Part shown: one piece after another, positions 1 through 7,373 of the stretch | Numbering within the stretch: the first letter of the stretch is position 1 | Layout: each line of letters opens with the position of its first letter | From: Streptomyces sp. XM83C | GTDB lineage: Bacteria; Actinomycetota; Actinomycetes; Streptomycetales; Streptomycetaceae | Length of the DNA stretch: 38,425 nt | Assembly (NCBI RefSeq): GCF_023072675.1 | Contig: NZ_JALLGL010000025.1 | Location: 1 to 38,425 of the forward strand | Direction of reading: 5' to 3' | Notes under the pieces: model-generated | Told to the model about the DNA's origin: nothing | Databases searched by the model: none | Seen by the model: the letters and a program-made list of their open reading frames with translations, nothing else | Translations under genes and position numbers: made by a program

Positions 1-196
1 CACGGGCGTCAGACGCGCCATCGGATGCCGCGACGCCGGTGTTCCCGGCGGCCGTCGCAGCCCTACCCCCACGGGCGTCAGACGCGCCATCGGATGCCGC
101 GACGCCGGTGTTCCCGGCGGCCGTCGCAGCCCTACCCCCACGGGCGTCAGACGCGCCATCGGATGCCGCGACGCCGGTGTTCCCGGCGGCCGTCGC
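1..196. repeat. 69-bp in-frame tandem repeat
   Basis: Copies begin at positions 1, 70 and 139 (period 69). The first two are identical and the third diverges after about 196. The array runs off the left edge, so the copy number is unknown. The unit equals 23 codons, so it is read in frame by the minus-strand gene starting at 220, where it encodes a repeat rich in Ala, Gly, Thr and Asp. Gain or loss of units would change protein length without a frameshift. Confidence 0.93.
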
Positions 197-220
197 GGCC
201 GTGCCGTCGAGGGCCGTCAT
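1..220 (-). CDS. hmuU: Start of a probable haem ABC transporter permease (FecCD/HmuU type), cut by window edge
   Basis: An ATG at 220 overlaps the TGA of hmuT as ATGA, and the frame stays open to the edge of the window (73 codons), which indicates translational coupling. Nothing diagnostic of a permease is visible, because the whole visible part is a hydrophilic Ala/Gly/Thr/Asp-rich leader made of 23-residue repeats. The assignment rests on position alone: in haem operons of actinobacteria, the permease gene normally follows the binding-protein gene. If it is the permease, the repeats form an unusually long cytoplasmic N-terminal extension before the first membrane helix. A leader of some other protein, or an ATPase gene, is possible. 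Confidence 0.55.
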   Translation of the reverse strand, partial: MTALDGTAATAAGNTGVAASDGASDARGGRAATAAGNTGVAASDGASDARGGRAATAAGNTGVAASDGASDAR

Positions 221-1212
221 GCGTCACCGCCCCCGTAGAGCTGGTCGACGACCGTGGCGAGCACGCGGTCGGTGCGGGGGCCGTAGGTGAGCAGGACGCC
301 GTCCTCGACGGACACCACCCTGCGGTTCATCCCGGCGGGGGTCTGGGCGACGCCGGGGAGTGTCACCAGGCCGTCGATGCCGCCGACGGACTCCAGGCCG
401 TGGTCCATGACGAGGATGGCGTCGGGTGCGGCCTTCACGAGGGCCTCGCTGGTGATGGTGGCGAAGTCCCCGGCGATCCCCGACTCGGCGCCGGCGTCGA
501 TGCCGCCGGCCGCCTCGATGAGCGAGCCGGCGCCGGACTCCCTGCCGCCGATGAGATGGACGGAGGCGGAGCCGCGCAGGTAGAGGAAGGCGACGCGCGG
601 CTTCTCCTCGTGGCCGGGGATCGTCCTGCGTACGGCGTCGATGCGCTGCCGGGACCGCTCGGCCAGCTCCTGTCCGGCGTCGGGGACGCCGAGCGCGCGG
701 GCGACCGTCCGGATACGGGGGCCGACGTCGTCGAGGCTCTTCGCGGCGGCGACGACGAGGACGGGGACACCGGCCGCCCTGATCTGGGCGACGGCTTCGT
801 CGGGTCCGGTGGTGGTCTCGGCGATGACCAGGCCGGGCTTGAGGGAGAGCACGCTCTCGGCGGAGACATCGTGGTTGCGGGTGACGACCGGGAGTTTCGC
901 GGCCTGCGCGAAGGTGGTGGTGACGTCGCGGGCGACGACGCGGTCACCGAGGCCGAGGGTGAAGACGATCTCGCTGAGGCTGCCGGAGAGGGGCACGATC
1001 CGTTCGGCCCTGCTCACCGTCACCTTCCGGCCGTCGGCGGAGTCGACGGTGACGGGCAGGCGCGGTGTCGGTGTCCCGGCAAGGGGTTCGATCGCGTCGG
1101 CCGTCGCTGTGGGCGAGGGTGTGGCGACCGTGTCCGCGCCGCAGCCCGTCGCTGTCGTCAGGGCGAGCATCCCCAGCAGTGCACCCGCGAGTCGGGTGCG
1201 CAAACGTCGCAC
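217..1212 (-). CDS. hmuT: Haem ABC transporter substrate-binding lipoprotein HmuT
   Basis: 331 residues. Membrane-anchored periplasmic-binding-type (class III, Fe/B12/haem) protein that would take haem from cell-surface HtaA proteins and deliver it to the HmuUV importer. The GTG at 1212 is chosen because AAGGAA lies about 8 nt upstream; a longer reading to 1284 lacks such a site. Residues 1-23 form a signal peptide (RRLRTR then a hydrophobic stretch) with the lipobox ending ATGC, lipid Cys24. The mature part has the two-lobe pattern of the family: a first lobe containing VPLSGSLSEI and NHDVSAESVLSLKP, then a second lobe with FLYLRGSASVHLIGG. The His of the NHD segment and the Tyr of FLYLRG are plausible haem ligands, since corynebacterial HmuT uses one His and one Tyr; this is inferred, not aligned. 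The iron box upstream suggests repression by DmdR/DtxR with iron. Confidence 0.85.
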   Translation of the reverse strand: MRRLRTRLAGALLGMLALTTATGCGADTVATPSPTATADAIEPLAGTPTPRLPVTVDSADGRKVTVSRAERIVPLSGSLSEIVFTLGLGDRVVARDVTTTFAQAAKLPVVTRNHDVSAESVLSLKPGLVIAETTTGPDEAVAQIRAAGVPVLVVAAAKSLDDVGPRIRTVARALGVPDAGQELAERSRQRIDAVRRTIPGHEEKPRVAFLYLRGSASVHLIGGRESGAGSLIEAAGGIDAGAESGIAGDFATITSEALVKAAPDAILVMDHGLESVGGIDGLVTLPGVAQTPAGMNRRVVSVEDGVLLTYGPRTDRVLATVVDQLYGGGDA

Positions 1213-1341
1213 TGTGGCCGTTCCTTTCCGCGCGCCCCGGGGGGCGCAGCCGCGTCCGTGCGGGCCCGAGAGGCCGACGAGCACTGGTCCGTGTGTGGTC
1301 CGTGTCCTGAAGAGGGACTGTCCGTGAAGGATGAATCTAGC

Positions 1342-1360
1342 TTAGGTTAGCCTTACCTCA
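1342..1360. promoter_or_regulatory. Iron box (DmdR/DtxR operator)
   Basis: The sequence TTAGGTTAGCCTTACCTCA matches the actinobacterial iron-box consensus (TTAGGTTAGSCTAACCTAA) with few mismatches, all in the right half. It lies in the 205-bp region between divergent hmuT and the first HtaA gene, 130 bp from the hmuT start and 58 bp from the HtaA start, so one Fe-DmdR dimer pair could repress both. No second iron box was seen in the window. Confidence 0.9.
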
Positions 1361-1417
1361 CTTCGACCGGAGCCCTCTGTTTCCGGCCGCTTCCCGACCC
1401 GTGCCCGGAGGCCGACC

Positions 1418-3100
1418 ATGCCCCCATCCCCGCCGACGCGCCGCTACGGCTGGGCCGCAGCCCTGTGCCTGGCCGCGCTGGGAGCCCTGCTCCCGGCGTC
1501 CGCCGCGCAGGCCGCGAGCCGCACCGTGCAGGGCGGCCGGCTCGACTGGGGCATCAAGTCGTCCTTCCAGAGCTACATCACCGGCCCTGTGGCCCACGGC
1601 GGTTACTCGCTCACCGGCGGCGCCGCGACCGTCGGCGGCAGCGGCTTCCGCTTCCACTCGGCGACCGGCTCCTACGACAGCGCCACCGGCGCCCTCACCG
1701 CGTCCTTCAGCGGCGGGGTGCACTTCGTCGGCCACCGCACCGACACCGGCGCCTACCGGCTCGACCTCACCATCCGCCGCCCCAGGGTCCGCATCACGGG
1801 CTCCAGCGGCACGCTGTACGTGGACGTGACCGGCAGGGCGAAGGACACGGGCACGGTGACGACGTCCCGTCAGGTGCCGTTCGCCACGCTGTCCCTGAGC
1901 GGTGTCTCGATGAAGGGCGGCGGCGACACGGTCGTCCTGAACAACCTCCCCGCCACCCTCACCGCCGCCGGCGCCAGGTCGTTCGCCGGGTACTACACGG
2001 CGGGCACCGCACTCGACCCGGTCAGCCTCTCCGTGGACGTCCGCTCCGCGGCCCGGTCGCCGTCCGCCACCGTCTCGCCGAGCCCGTCCAAGTCCCCTGA
2101 GAAGAAGGGGGGAACGAGGACGACCGGGCTCGTGGACGGCGTCGTCGACTGGGGCGTGCGGCGCACCTTCCGCGAGTACGTCACGGGGGACATCGCCCGT
2201 GGCCGCTGGACGCTGTCGGCCGGTGCCGAGGACGGCGGCGCGCTCTTCCGCTTCACCGCCGGCACCGGCACCTTCGACGACGGTGATCTGGCCGCCGCCT
2301 TCAAGGGCGCGGTCCGCTTCACCGGCAGGGGCGGCCTCGACCTCGAACTGAGCGCCGTGCGCGTCATCGTGACGGAGGGTCAGGGCACGTTGTACGCCGA
2401 TGTGAAGCGCGAGGGCGCCGCCGGCAGCCGGGTACCGCTGGTGAAGTTCGCCGCGAAGGGGTTGAGGCCGGCCGGCGGACTGGTGCGGATCACCGAGGCG
2501 CCCACGAAGCTCACCGCCGAGGGCGCGAAGGCCTTCGGCGGCATGTACCCGGCGAACACCGCGATGGACCCGGTGACCGTGGCCGTCGCCCTCACCGCCG
2601 ACGCCGCGCTGCCGGCCCTGCCCGATCTGGGCAGCGACCCGTCGGCGACCGCCCCGACGGGTACCGTCCCCGCCCCGGCCGACGCGTCGCCCGCCGCCCC
2701 GGCGGAGCCCGTCGCGAGCGCGTCCGGCGTGGACGGCTCCCCCGCCCTGCCCGTCGGCCTCGCGGCCGGCACCGTACTGCTGCTGGCCGGGGCCGGTGTC
2801 GCCCTGCACCGCACCCGCGCCCGGCGCGCCACCGCGGCGGCCGGAACCGCGCAGGGCCCCGCCACGGACACGGGCACGGGCACGGCAACAGGCACGGCCA
2901 CGGCCACAGGCACGGCCACGGCCACGGCCACGGCCACAGGCACCGGTACCGGTACCGGCACCGAGACCTCGACGCCGCCCACTGACACGACCACCGCCCG
3001 GGCCCCCTCGGACACCCGGGCCTCCACCCCGGACGCACAGGCCGTCCGGCCGCAGGCCCCCCTCGAAGGAACCCCGGAGTCCCCGGCCGACGGGCGCTGA
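1418..3100 (+). CDS. HtaA-domain haem-binding membrane protein with low-complexity C-terminal tail
   Basis: 560 residues. A surface haem receptor for the HmuTUV importer, by family knowledge of HtaA. ATG with GGAGG about 7 nt upstream. Residues 1-33 are a signal peptide (cleavage after AQA). HtaA domain 1 spans about 40-207 and starts LDWGIKSSFQSY; domain 2 spans about 238-393 and starts VDWGVRRTFREY. A Pro/Ala-rich stalk (400-440) leads to one membrane helix (about 444-463) followed by HRTRARR. A cytoplasmic tail of about 90 residues includes near-pure Thr/Gly/Ala repeats (485-515). Domain 1 keeps Ser49, Tyr53 and His106 at the spacing of the haem site known from corynebacterial HtaA. Domain 2 has Thr250 and Tyr254 but Arg304 where the His should be. 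There is no LAxTG/LPxTG signal, so it is held by its helix. It is followed 75 bp later by a second HtaA gene, probably co-transcribed under the iron box. Confidence 0.9.
   Translation: MPPSPPTRRYGWAAALCLAALGALLPASAAQAASRTVQGGRLDWGIKSSFQSYITGPVAHGGYSLTGGAATVGGSGFRFHSATGSYDSATGALTASFSGGVHFVGHRTDTGAYRLDLTIRRPRVRITGSSGTLYVDVTGRAKDTGTVTTSRQVPFATLSLSGVSMKGGGDTVVLNNLPATLTAAGARSFAGYYTAGTALDPVSLSVDVRSAARSPSATVSPSPSKSPEKKGGTRTTGLVDGVVDWGVRRTFREYVTGDIARGRWTLSAGAEDGGALFRFTAGTGTFDDGDLAAAFKGAVRFTGRGGLDLELSAVRVIVTEGQGTLYADVKREGAAGSRVPLVKFAAKGLRPAGGLVRITEAPTKLTAEGAKAFGGMYPANTAMDPVTVAVALTADAALPALPDLGSDPSATAPTGTVPAPADASPAAPAEPVASASGVDGSPALPVGLAAGTVLLLAGAGVALHRTRARRATAAAGTAQGPATDTGTGTATGTATATGTATATATATGTGTGTGTETSTPPTDTTTARAPSDTRASTPDAQAVRPQAPLEGTPESPADGR
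2868..2965 (+). repeat. Hexanucleotide-type low-complexity repeat inside htaA gene 1
   Basis: Units of the kind GGCACG, GGCCAC and ACCGGT follow one another in frame and encode alternating Thr with Gly or Ala in the cytoplasmic tail. It looks like a slippage-prone microsatellite. Because the dominant unit is six bases, changes would usually keep the frame. Confidence 0.85.
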
Positions 3101-3175
3101 CCTTGCCTCACCCGCGTCCGCCCGTCCCGTGCGGGCGCCACCCGAACCACCTCACCCCTGGGAGACACCCCGATC

Positions 3176-4744
3176 ATGTCTGCCACTCCGCGCGGACGCC
3201 GCTCCGCCGTCCTGGCCGCCGCAGTCACCACCGCCGCCGCGCTGGGCGCCGCCACCCTCGTCACGCTCGGCGCGGGCAGCGCCTCGGCGGCCGAAGTGCC
3301 GCTGTCCGGTTACGAGTTGACGTGGGGCATCAAGCAGTCGTACCGCACGTACGTCACCACGTACGCGGCGGGCGGTTTCACCGCGACCGATGGTGCGAGC
3401 CAGGCGGCAGGCAACGGCGCCTTCACCTTCACCGGCGGCAAGGGCGGCTACGACTCCACCGCGCACACCCTGAAGCTGGGCTTCGACGGCAGTCTGCGGA
3501 TCGTGTCCGAGCAGCACGGCTTCGACATCACGCTGTCGGATGTGCGGTTCGACAGCGGGGCCGGCGCCATCACCGCGGACGTCACCCGGTCGGGCACCAC
3601 CGAGCAGGACGTGCCGCTGGCCGAGGTCACCGTGAGCCGGGCCATGACGGACATGGCGACCGAGCTGACGCAGCAGGCCGCGGACGTCTTCGGCAGCCCG
3701 AGCTACGCGGGTGCCGCGGGCGACCCGGTGACGGTTGCGCAGAAGACCACCGCGTCCCCGTCGACCGGTACGACGGCCTCCGGATCGCCTTCGCCGACGG
3801 CCACGGCGTCCGCCTCGGCCCCCGCGTCCGCGTCCGCATCCGCGTCCCCGTCGGCGACCGGACCGGCCACGGGGGGTGCGTCCCCGTCCGCACCGGCCAC
3901 CGGTTCCGCTGGCGCCGCACCGTCCGCGACGGCGTCCCCGGCCCCGGCGAAGGGCATGATCGCCGACGGCACGCTCGGCTGGGGCGTCAAGCAGTCCTTC
4001 CGTACGTACGTCGTCAGCGGTGCCGCCCACGGCCGTGTCACCACGTCCGGCGGCGCGACGCAGGCCGCGGGCAACGGCGTCTTCACCTTCTCCGGCGCGA
4101 CGGGCGACTACGACACCGACAGGAACACCCTGACCGCCTCGTTCAAGGGCGCCGTGCACTTCAAGGGTCATGAGTCGAACGGGAGTTACGCCCTCGACCT
4201 CACCCTCTCCGGCCTCAAGGTCACGCTCGCGGGCGGCTCCGGACAGCTGACCGCCGATGTCACCAGCCTCGGCGAGAAGTACGGGAGCGTGGTCCTGGCC
4301 ACCCTGAAGGCCGGCAAGCCCGATCTGACCGTCGACGACGACGTCATCGTCGTGGACGGTGTCCGGGCCACCCTCACCGAGGCCGGCGCGAAGGCGTTCG
4401 GCGGTTTCTACCAGGCGGGCGCCGAGCTCGACCCGGTCGCCCTGCGGCTGGCACTGACCGACGACGCCCAGCTGCCCGGCGGCACCGACGGCTCCGCGTC
4501 CGACGGCGCCTCCTCGGGCGGCACCGGCAGCGCGGGCGGCACCGGCGCGGACACCACCGGCGGCACGGGCTCCACGACCGGCGGCTTCGGCGACACGGCC
4601 GGCGGGGTCGACGGCAGCCTCGCCTCGACCGGCTCGGACCTCCCGGTCGGAGCGCTGGGCACGGTGGCCGCGGCGGCGGTCGCGCTGGGCGCGGGTGCCG
4701 TCGTGGCAGGCGTCCGCAGGCGCCGTACCGCCGCCCAGGTCTGA
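3176..4744 (+). CDS. Wall-anchored HtaA-domain haem-binding protein with LASTG sorting signal
   Basis: 522 residues. Secreted haem-binding protein, partner of the preceding HtaA protein. ATG preceded by GGGAGA about 10 nt upstream. Signal peptide 1-39 (cleavage near ASA/AE). HtaA domain 1 spans about 43-190 (WGIKQSYRTY), followed by a Ser/Ala/Pro linker 190-258, HtaA domain 2 at about 262-428 (WGVKQSFRTY) and a Gly/Thr/Ser stalk. The C-terminus has LASTG at 482-486, a hydrophobic helix and RRRR, which is the LAxTG arrangement used by class-E sortases of Streptomyces; the sortase itself is not in the window. Domain 2 keeps Ser274, Tyr278 and His332. Domain 1 has Ser55 and Tyr59 but Glu112 at the His position, with a His two residues later. 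A perfect 16-bp hairpin follows the gene and ends the operon. Confidence 0.92.
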   Translation: MSATPRGRRSAVLAAAVTTAAALGAATLVTLGAGSASAAEVPLSGYELTWGIKQSYRTYVTTYAAGGFTATDGASQAAGNGAFTFTGGKGGYDSTAHTLKLGFDGSLRIVSEQHGFDITLSDVRFDSGAGAITADVTRSGTTEQDVPLAEVTVSRAMTDMATELTQQAADVFGSPSYAGAAGDPVTVAQKTTASPSTGTTASGSPSPTATASASAPASASASASPSATGPATGGASPSAPATGSAGAAPSATASPAPAKGMIADGTLGWGVKQSFRTYVVSGAAHGRVTTSGGATQAAGNGVFTFSGATGDYDTDRNTLTASFKGAVHFKGHESNGSYALDLTLSGLKVTLAGGSGQLTADVTSLGEKYGSVVLATLKAGKPDLTVDDDVIVVDGVRATLTEAGAKAFGGFYQAGAELDPVALRLALTDDAQLPGGTDGSASDGASSGGTGSAGGTGADTTGGTGSTTGGFGDTAGGVDGSLASTGSDLPVGALGTVAAAAVALGAGAVVAGVRRRRTAAQV

Positions 4745-4792
4745 GGGCTCCCGGACCAGGTGCCGGGGCGCTTTCTCCCCCTTGCCGCTCAC

Positions 4793-4830
4793 CGGCCCGG
4801 ACCCGAGGTGTACGCCTCGGGTCCGGGCCG
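4793..4830 (+). terminator. Strong stem-loop after the HtaA operon
   Basis: A perfect 16-bp inverted repeat (left arm CGGCCCGGACCCGAGG) around the 6-nt loop TGTACG, 49 bp after the HtaA stop codon. There is no T-run, as is usual in Streptomyces. It separates the haem operon from the following MFS gene. Confidence 0.88.
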
Positions 4831-4974
4831 ATGGCGTTTCGGGGCCGTGGGCCGTGGCACTTCCTCCCCGGCGCCGACGGATCACCCCTCCCCCTCCATG
4901 ACATCTCCGCAGGTCGGCCCGCCTGCGAGACCGCCACCGAGCCCAGATCAACCCCGAAGAGAGATATCCAGCGT

Positions 4975-5004
4975 TTGCAACTATCACGCGTCTGCAAGTA
5001 TTGT
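4975..5004 (+). promoter_or_regulatory. Probable promoter and repeated TGCAA motifs before MFS gene
   Basis: TTGCAA (4975-4980) and TATTGT (4999-5004) are separated by 18 bp, 46 bp before the ATG of the efflux gene. TGCAA recurs at 4976, 4993 and 5025, so a regulator binding direct repeats could act here; no regulator gene is adjacent. The 305-bp gap 4745-5049 otherwise holds only the hairpin listed above. Confidence 0.45.
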
Positions 5005-5049
5005 CCTCGCTCGTAAGCGTCACCTGCAATCGTTCGGAAGGTCTCCTCC

Positions 5050-6261
5050 ATGCCTCTCGCGCTCCTGGCTCTGGCCATCGGGGCCTTCGGGATCGGCACC
5101 ACCGAATTCGTGATCATGGGTGTGCTGCCCGAGGTCGCGGACGACTTCGGCGTCACCATCCCGACCGCCGGCTGGCTGGTCTCCGGCTACGCCCTCGGCG
5201 TCGTCCTCGGTGCCCCGCTCCTGACAGTCCTGGGCACCAAGGTGTCCAGGAAGAAGATGCTGATGTTCCTGATGGCGCTCTTCGTCGTCGGCAACGCGCT
5301 CTCGGCCCTCGCCCCGGCCTTCGGCATCATGCTGATCGGCCGGATCGTCGCCTCCCTCGCGCACGGAGCGTTCTTCGGCATCGGCTCGGTGGTCGCCGCC
5401 GACCTGGTGGCCCCGCAGAAGAAGGCCTCGGCGATCTCGCTGATGTTCATGGGCCTGACCGTCGCCAACATCGTCGGTGTGCCGCTCGGCACCCGCATCG
5501 GCCAGGCAGCGGGCTGGCGGGTGACCTTCCTGCTCGTCGCCTCGCTCGGCATCGTGGGTCTGCTCGGCGTCGCCAGGCTGGTGCCCGAGAAGGGCCGCCC
5601 CGAGGGCGCCGACGTACGCGCCGAGTTCGCCGCCTTCCGCAACGTCCAGGTATGGCTCGCCATGGCGATGACGGTCTTCGGGTACGGCGGTGTGTTCGCC
5701 GCGATCACCTACATCACGCCGATGATGACCGACGTGGCCGGATACTCCGCCGGCGCCGTGACCTGGCTGCTGGTGCTCTTCGGCGGCGGCATGTTCGCGG
5801 GCAACCTGATCGGCGGCCGGTTCGCCGACCGCGCCCTGATGCCGATGCTGTTCGGCTCGCTGGGCGCGCTCTCCCTCGCCCTGCTGCTGTTCACGGCGAC
5901 CGCCCACGACAAGGTCCTCGCCGCGATCACCCTCACCCTGATCGGCGCGCTCGGCTTCGCCACCGTGCCCCCGCTCCAGAAGTGGGTGCTCGACCAGGCG
6001 TCCGCCGCCCCCACCCTGGCCTCGGCCGCCAACATCGGCGCCTTCAACCTCGGCAACGCGCTGGCCGCATGGCTCGGCGGCATCGTCATCGCCGCGGGGC
6101 TCGGCTACACCTCCCCGAACTGGGTGGGCTCCCTGCTCTCCGGTTTCGCGCTGCTGCTGTCGCTGGTCGCCGCCGCACTGCACCGCCGCCGCGGCAGCGC
6201 CGGCCACGTGGTGGCCGGCTCCCCGGCCCCCGAGGCCGCCCCGGTCACGGCCGGGCACTGA
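5050..6261 (+). CDS. MFS efflux transporter, DHA1 (AraJ/Cmr-like) family
   Basis: 403 residues, normal for a 12-helix major facilitator. It probably exports small drugs or metabolites with proton antiport; the substrate cannot be read from sequence. The first helix ends in GIGTTEFVIMGVLPEVADDF, a hallmark of AraJ/YdhP/chloramphenicol-exporter type DHA1 proteins. The motif-A loop is GTKVSRKKMLM and the helix-5 motif-C region is GVPLGTRIGQAAGWRVTF. ATG with GGAAGG about 8 nt upstream. The HbpS-like gene follows after 59 bp on the same strand with no terminator between, so an operon is likely. Proximity to the haem locus might mean export of haem or a haem-derived compound, but that is only a guess. 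Confidence 0.85.
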   Translation: MPLALLALAIGAFGIGTTEFVIMGVLPEVADDFGVTIPTAGWLVSGYALGVVLGAPLLTVLGTKVSRKKMLMFLMALFVVGNALSALAPAFGIMLIGRIVASLAHGAFFGIGSVVAADLVAPQKKASAISLMFMGLTVANIVGVPLGTRIGQAAGWRVTFLLVASLGIVGLLGVARLVPEKGRPEGADVRAEFAAFRNVQVWLAMAMTVFGYGGVFAAITYITPMMTDVAGYSAGAVTWLLVLFGGGMFAGNLIGGRFADRALMPMLFGSLGALSLALLLFTATAHDKVLAAITLTLIGALGFATVPPLQKWVLDQASAAPTLASAANIGAFNLGNALAAWLGGIVIAAGLGYTSPNWVGSLLSGFALLLSLVAAALHRRRGSAGHVVAGSPAPEAAPVTAGH

Positions 6262-6320
6262 CCTCCCCGGTCCCCCGTCTCCCCCGTACAGACAAAGCGC
6301 ATCAGGCAAGGAGCACCCGC

Positions 6321-6740
6321 ATGACCGCCACCGCGATCGCCCCGCTGACCACCGCCGACGCCGAGATCCTCGTCGCCGCCGCCCATCGCGCGGCCGAGGC
6401 GGCCGGTGTCGCCGTCAGCGTCACCGTCCTCGACGCCGGAGGCCATCCGCTGGCCTTCCGCCGGGACGACCGGGCCGTGCTGATCTCCGGCGAGACCAGC
6501 ACCCGCAAGGCGTACACCGCCCTCCAGCTGGACAGCGCCACCGCCGACCTGGTGGACGCCGTGAAGCCGGACGGCCCCTTCCACAGCCTGCCGACCGCGC
6601 TGGACAAGCCGCTGCTGTTCATCGCCGGCGGGGTGCCCGTCCGCCGCGACGGCCGGCCGATCGGCGCGATCGGCGTCGGCGGCGGCGCCCCGGAGCAGGA
6701 CCACGCGTTCGCCTCGGCGGCCGTGGCCTTGCTCGGCTGA
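6321..6740 (+). CDS. HbpS/GlcG-family (DUF336) haem-binding-like protein, cytoplasmic
   Basis: 139 residues, the full length of the GlcG/HbpS fold. ATG with AAGGAG about 9 nt upstream. Family features: N-terminal helix (DAEILVAAAHRAAEAAG), the strand pair VSVTVLDAGGHPLAFRRDD, the KAYTAL helix, PLLFIAGGVPVRRDGRPIGAIGVGG, and the final AFASAAVALL helix. HbpS of Streptomyces is secreted, binds and degrades haem, and signals through SenS/SenR. This protein has no signal peptide, and no senS/senR genes are nearby, so it may be an intracellular haem or cobalamin-type binder or have another role. Other DUF336 members are linked to glycolate or propanediol metabolism. It sits last in the operon with the efflux gene and is followed by a hairpin. 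Confidence 0.82.
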   Translation: MTATAIAPLTTADAEILVAAAHRAAEAAGVAVSVTVLDAGGHPLAFRRDDRAVLISGETSTRKAYTALQLDSATADLVDAVKPDGPFHSLPTALDKPLLFIAGGVPVRRDGRPIGAIGVGGGAPEQDHAFASAAVALLG

Positions 6741-6762
6741 GCGCCCTCGGCCCACGGGCGGT

Positions 6763-6795
6763 GCCCGGCGACGCCCTCGGGGGCGTGCGCCGGGC
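6763..6795. terminator. Bidirectional hairpin between convergent genes
   Basis: Arms GCCCGGCG and CGCCGGGC, plus inner arms ACGCCC and GGGCGT closing on TCGG, with a one-base bulge. It lies between the HbpS-like stop (6740) and the YbaK-like stop (6796), so it can serve both strands. Confidence 0.7.
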
Positions 6796-7362
6796 CTACG
6801 GCCTGCCCAGGCCCTCCAGGACCGTGGCGCCCGGCAGTTCGGCGAAGGCCTTGCCGGGGACGATCAGTTTGCCGTGGCGGCGTCCGCTGCCGACCACGAC
6901 CCACGGCTGGTCGAGGACGGCCGCGTCCACCAACAGGGGCCAGTGTGCGGGCAGTCCGACGGGGGTGATGCTGCCGTACTCCATGCCGGTCTCGCCGGTG
7001 GCGATGTCCATCGGGGCGAACGAGGCCTTGCGGACGTCCAGATGACGCCGCACCAGACCGTTCACGTCGACCCGGGTCGTGGCGAGCGTGAGGCAGGCCG
7101 CCAGCCTGGTGTCGCCGCCCCGCCGGCCGGCCACGACCACGCAGTTCGCGGACTTCTCCAGCAGATCCTCGCCGTAGTGAGCGACGAAGGCGGCGGTGTC
7201 GGCGAGGTCGGGGTCGATGGTGACGTAGAGGATGCGGTCGGCGGGGACGCTGCCGTTCCAGCGGCGTACGGCGTCCGCGACGGGGGCGACGAGTTCGTCG
7301 AGGCATTCGAGGGCGGGAGTCGCCCGGTCGAAGTTTCCGATGGGTACGTCCATGGCCCGCAC
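6796..7362 (-). CDS. YbaK/EbsC-family aminoacyl-tRNA deacylase
   Basis: 188 residues. Proteins of this family hydrolyse mischarged tRNAs (for example Cys- or Ala-tRNA-Pro) in trans; the exact substrate here is unknown. The hallmarks are CVVVAGRRGGDTRLAACL, the RVDVNGLVRRHLDVRKASFAP segment with the family's conserved lysine region, and EYGSITPVGLP. GTG at 7362 is preferred because GAGG stands about 9 nt upstream; ATG at 7353 is three codons shorter and less well placed. The gene begins 11 bp after the stop of the XRE-cupin regulator and is probably co-transcribed with it. Confidence 0.82.
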   Translation of the reverse strand: MRAMDVPIGNFDRATPALECLDELVAPVADAVRRWNGSVPADRILYVTIDPDLADTAAFVAHYGEDLLEKSANCVVVAGRRGGDTRLAACLTLATTRVDVNGLVRRHLDVRKASFAPMDIATGETGMEYGSITPVGLPAHWPLLVDAAVLDQPWVVVGSGRRHGKLIVPGKAFAELPGATVLEGLGRP

Positions 7363-7373
7363 GCTAACAAGCC

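Noticed and set aside
25..1350. Long plus-strand open frame opposite hmuT
   Set aside because: It is a high-GC antisense shadow. The minus strand encodes a signal peptide, lipobox and binding-protein motifs, while the plus reading has low complexity and no recognisable domain.
1358..2809. Minus-strand open frame opposite the first HtaA gene
   Set aside because: Gly/Arg-rich shadow frame; the plus strand has two HtaA domains, a signal peptide and a ribosome-binding site.
2980..3000. Reverse-strand TGTCAGTG inside the first HtaA gene as another damage promoter
   Set aside because: No TAGGGT-like -10 at the right distance, and it lies inside a coding region with no gene downstream on that strand.
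2438..3100. Sortase signal at the end of the first HtaA protein
   Set aside because: A membrane helix is present but neither LPxTG nor LAxTG precedes it, and a tail of about 90 residues follows.
3152..5029. 625-codon minus-strand open frame
   Set aside because: Spans the second HtaA gene and its terminator hairpin and has Arg/Gly-rich nonsense composition.
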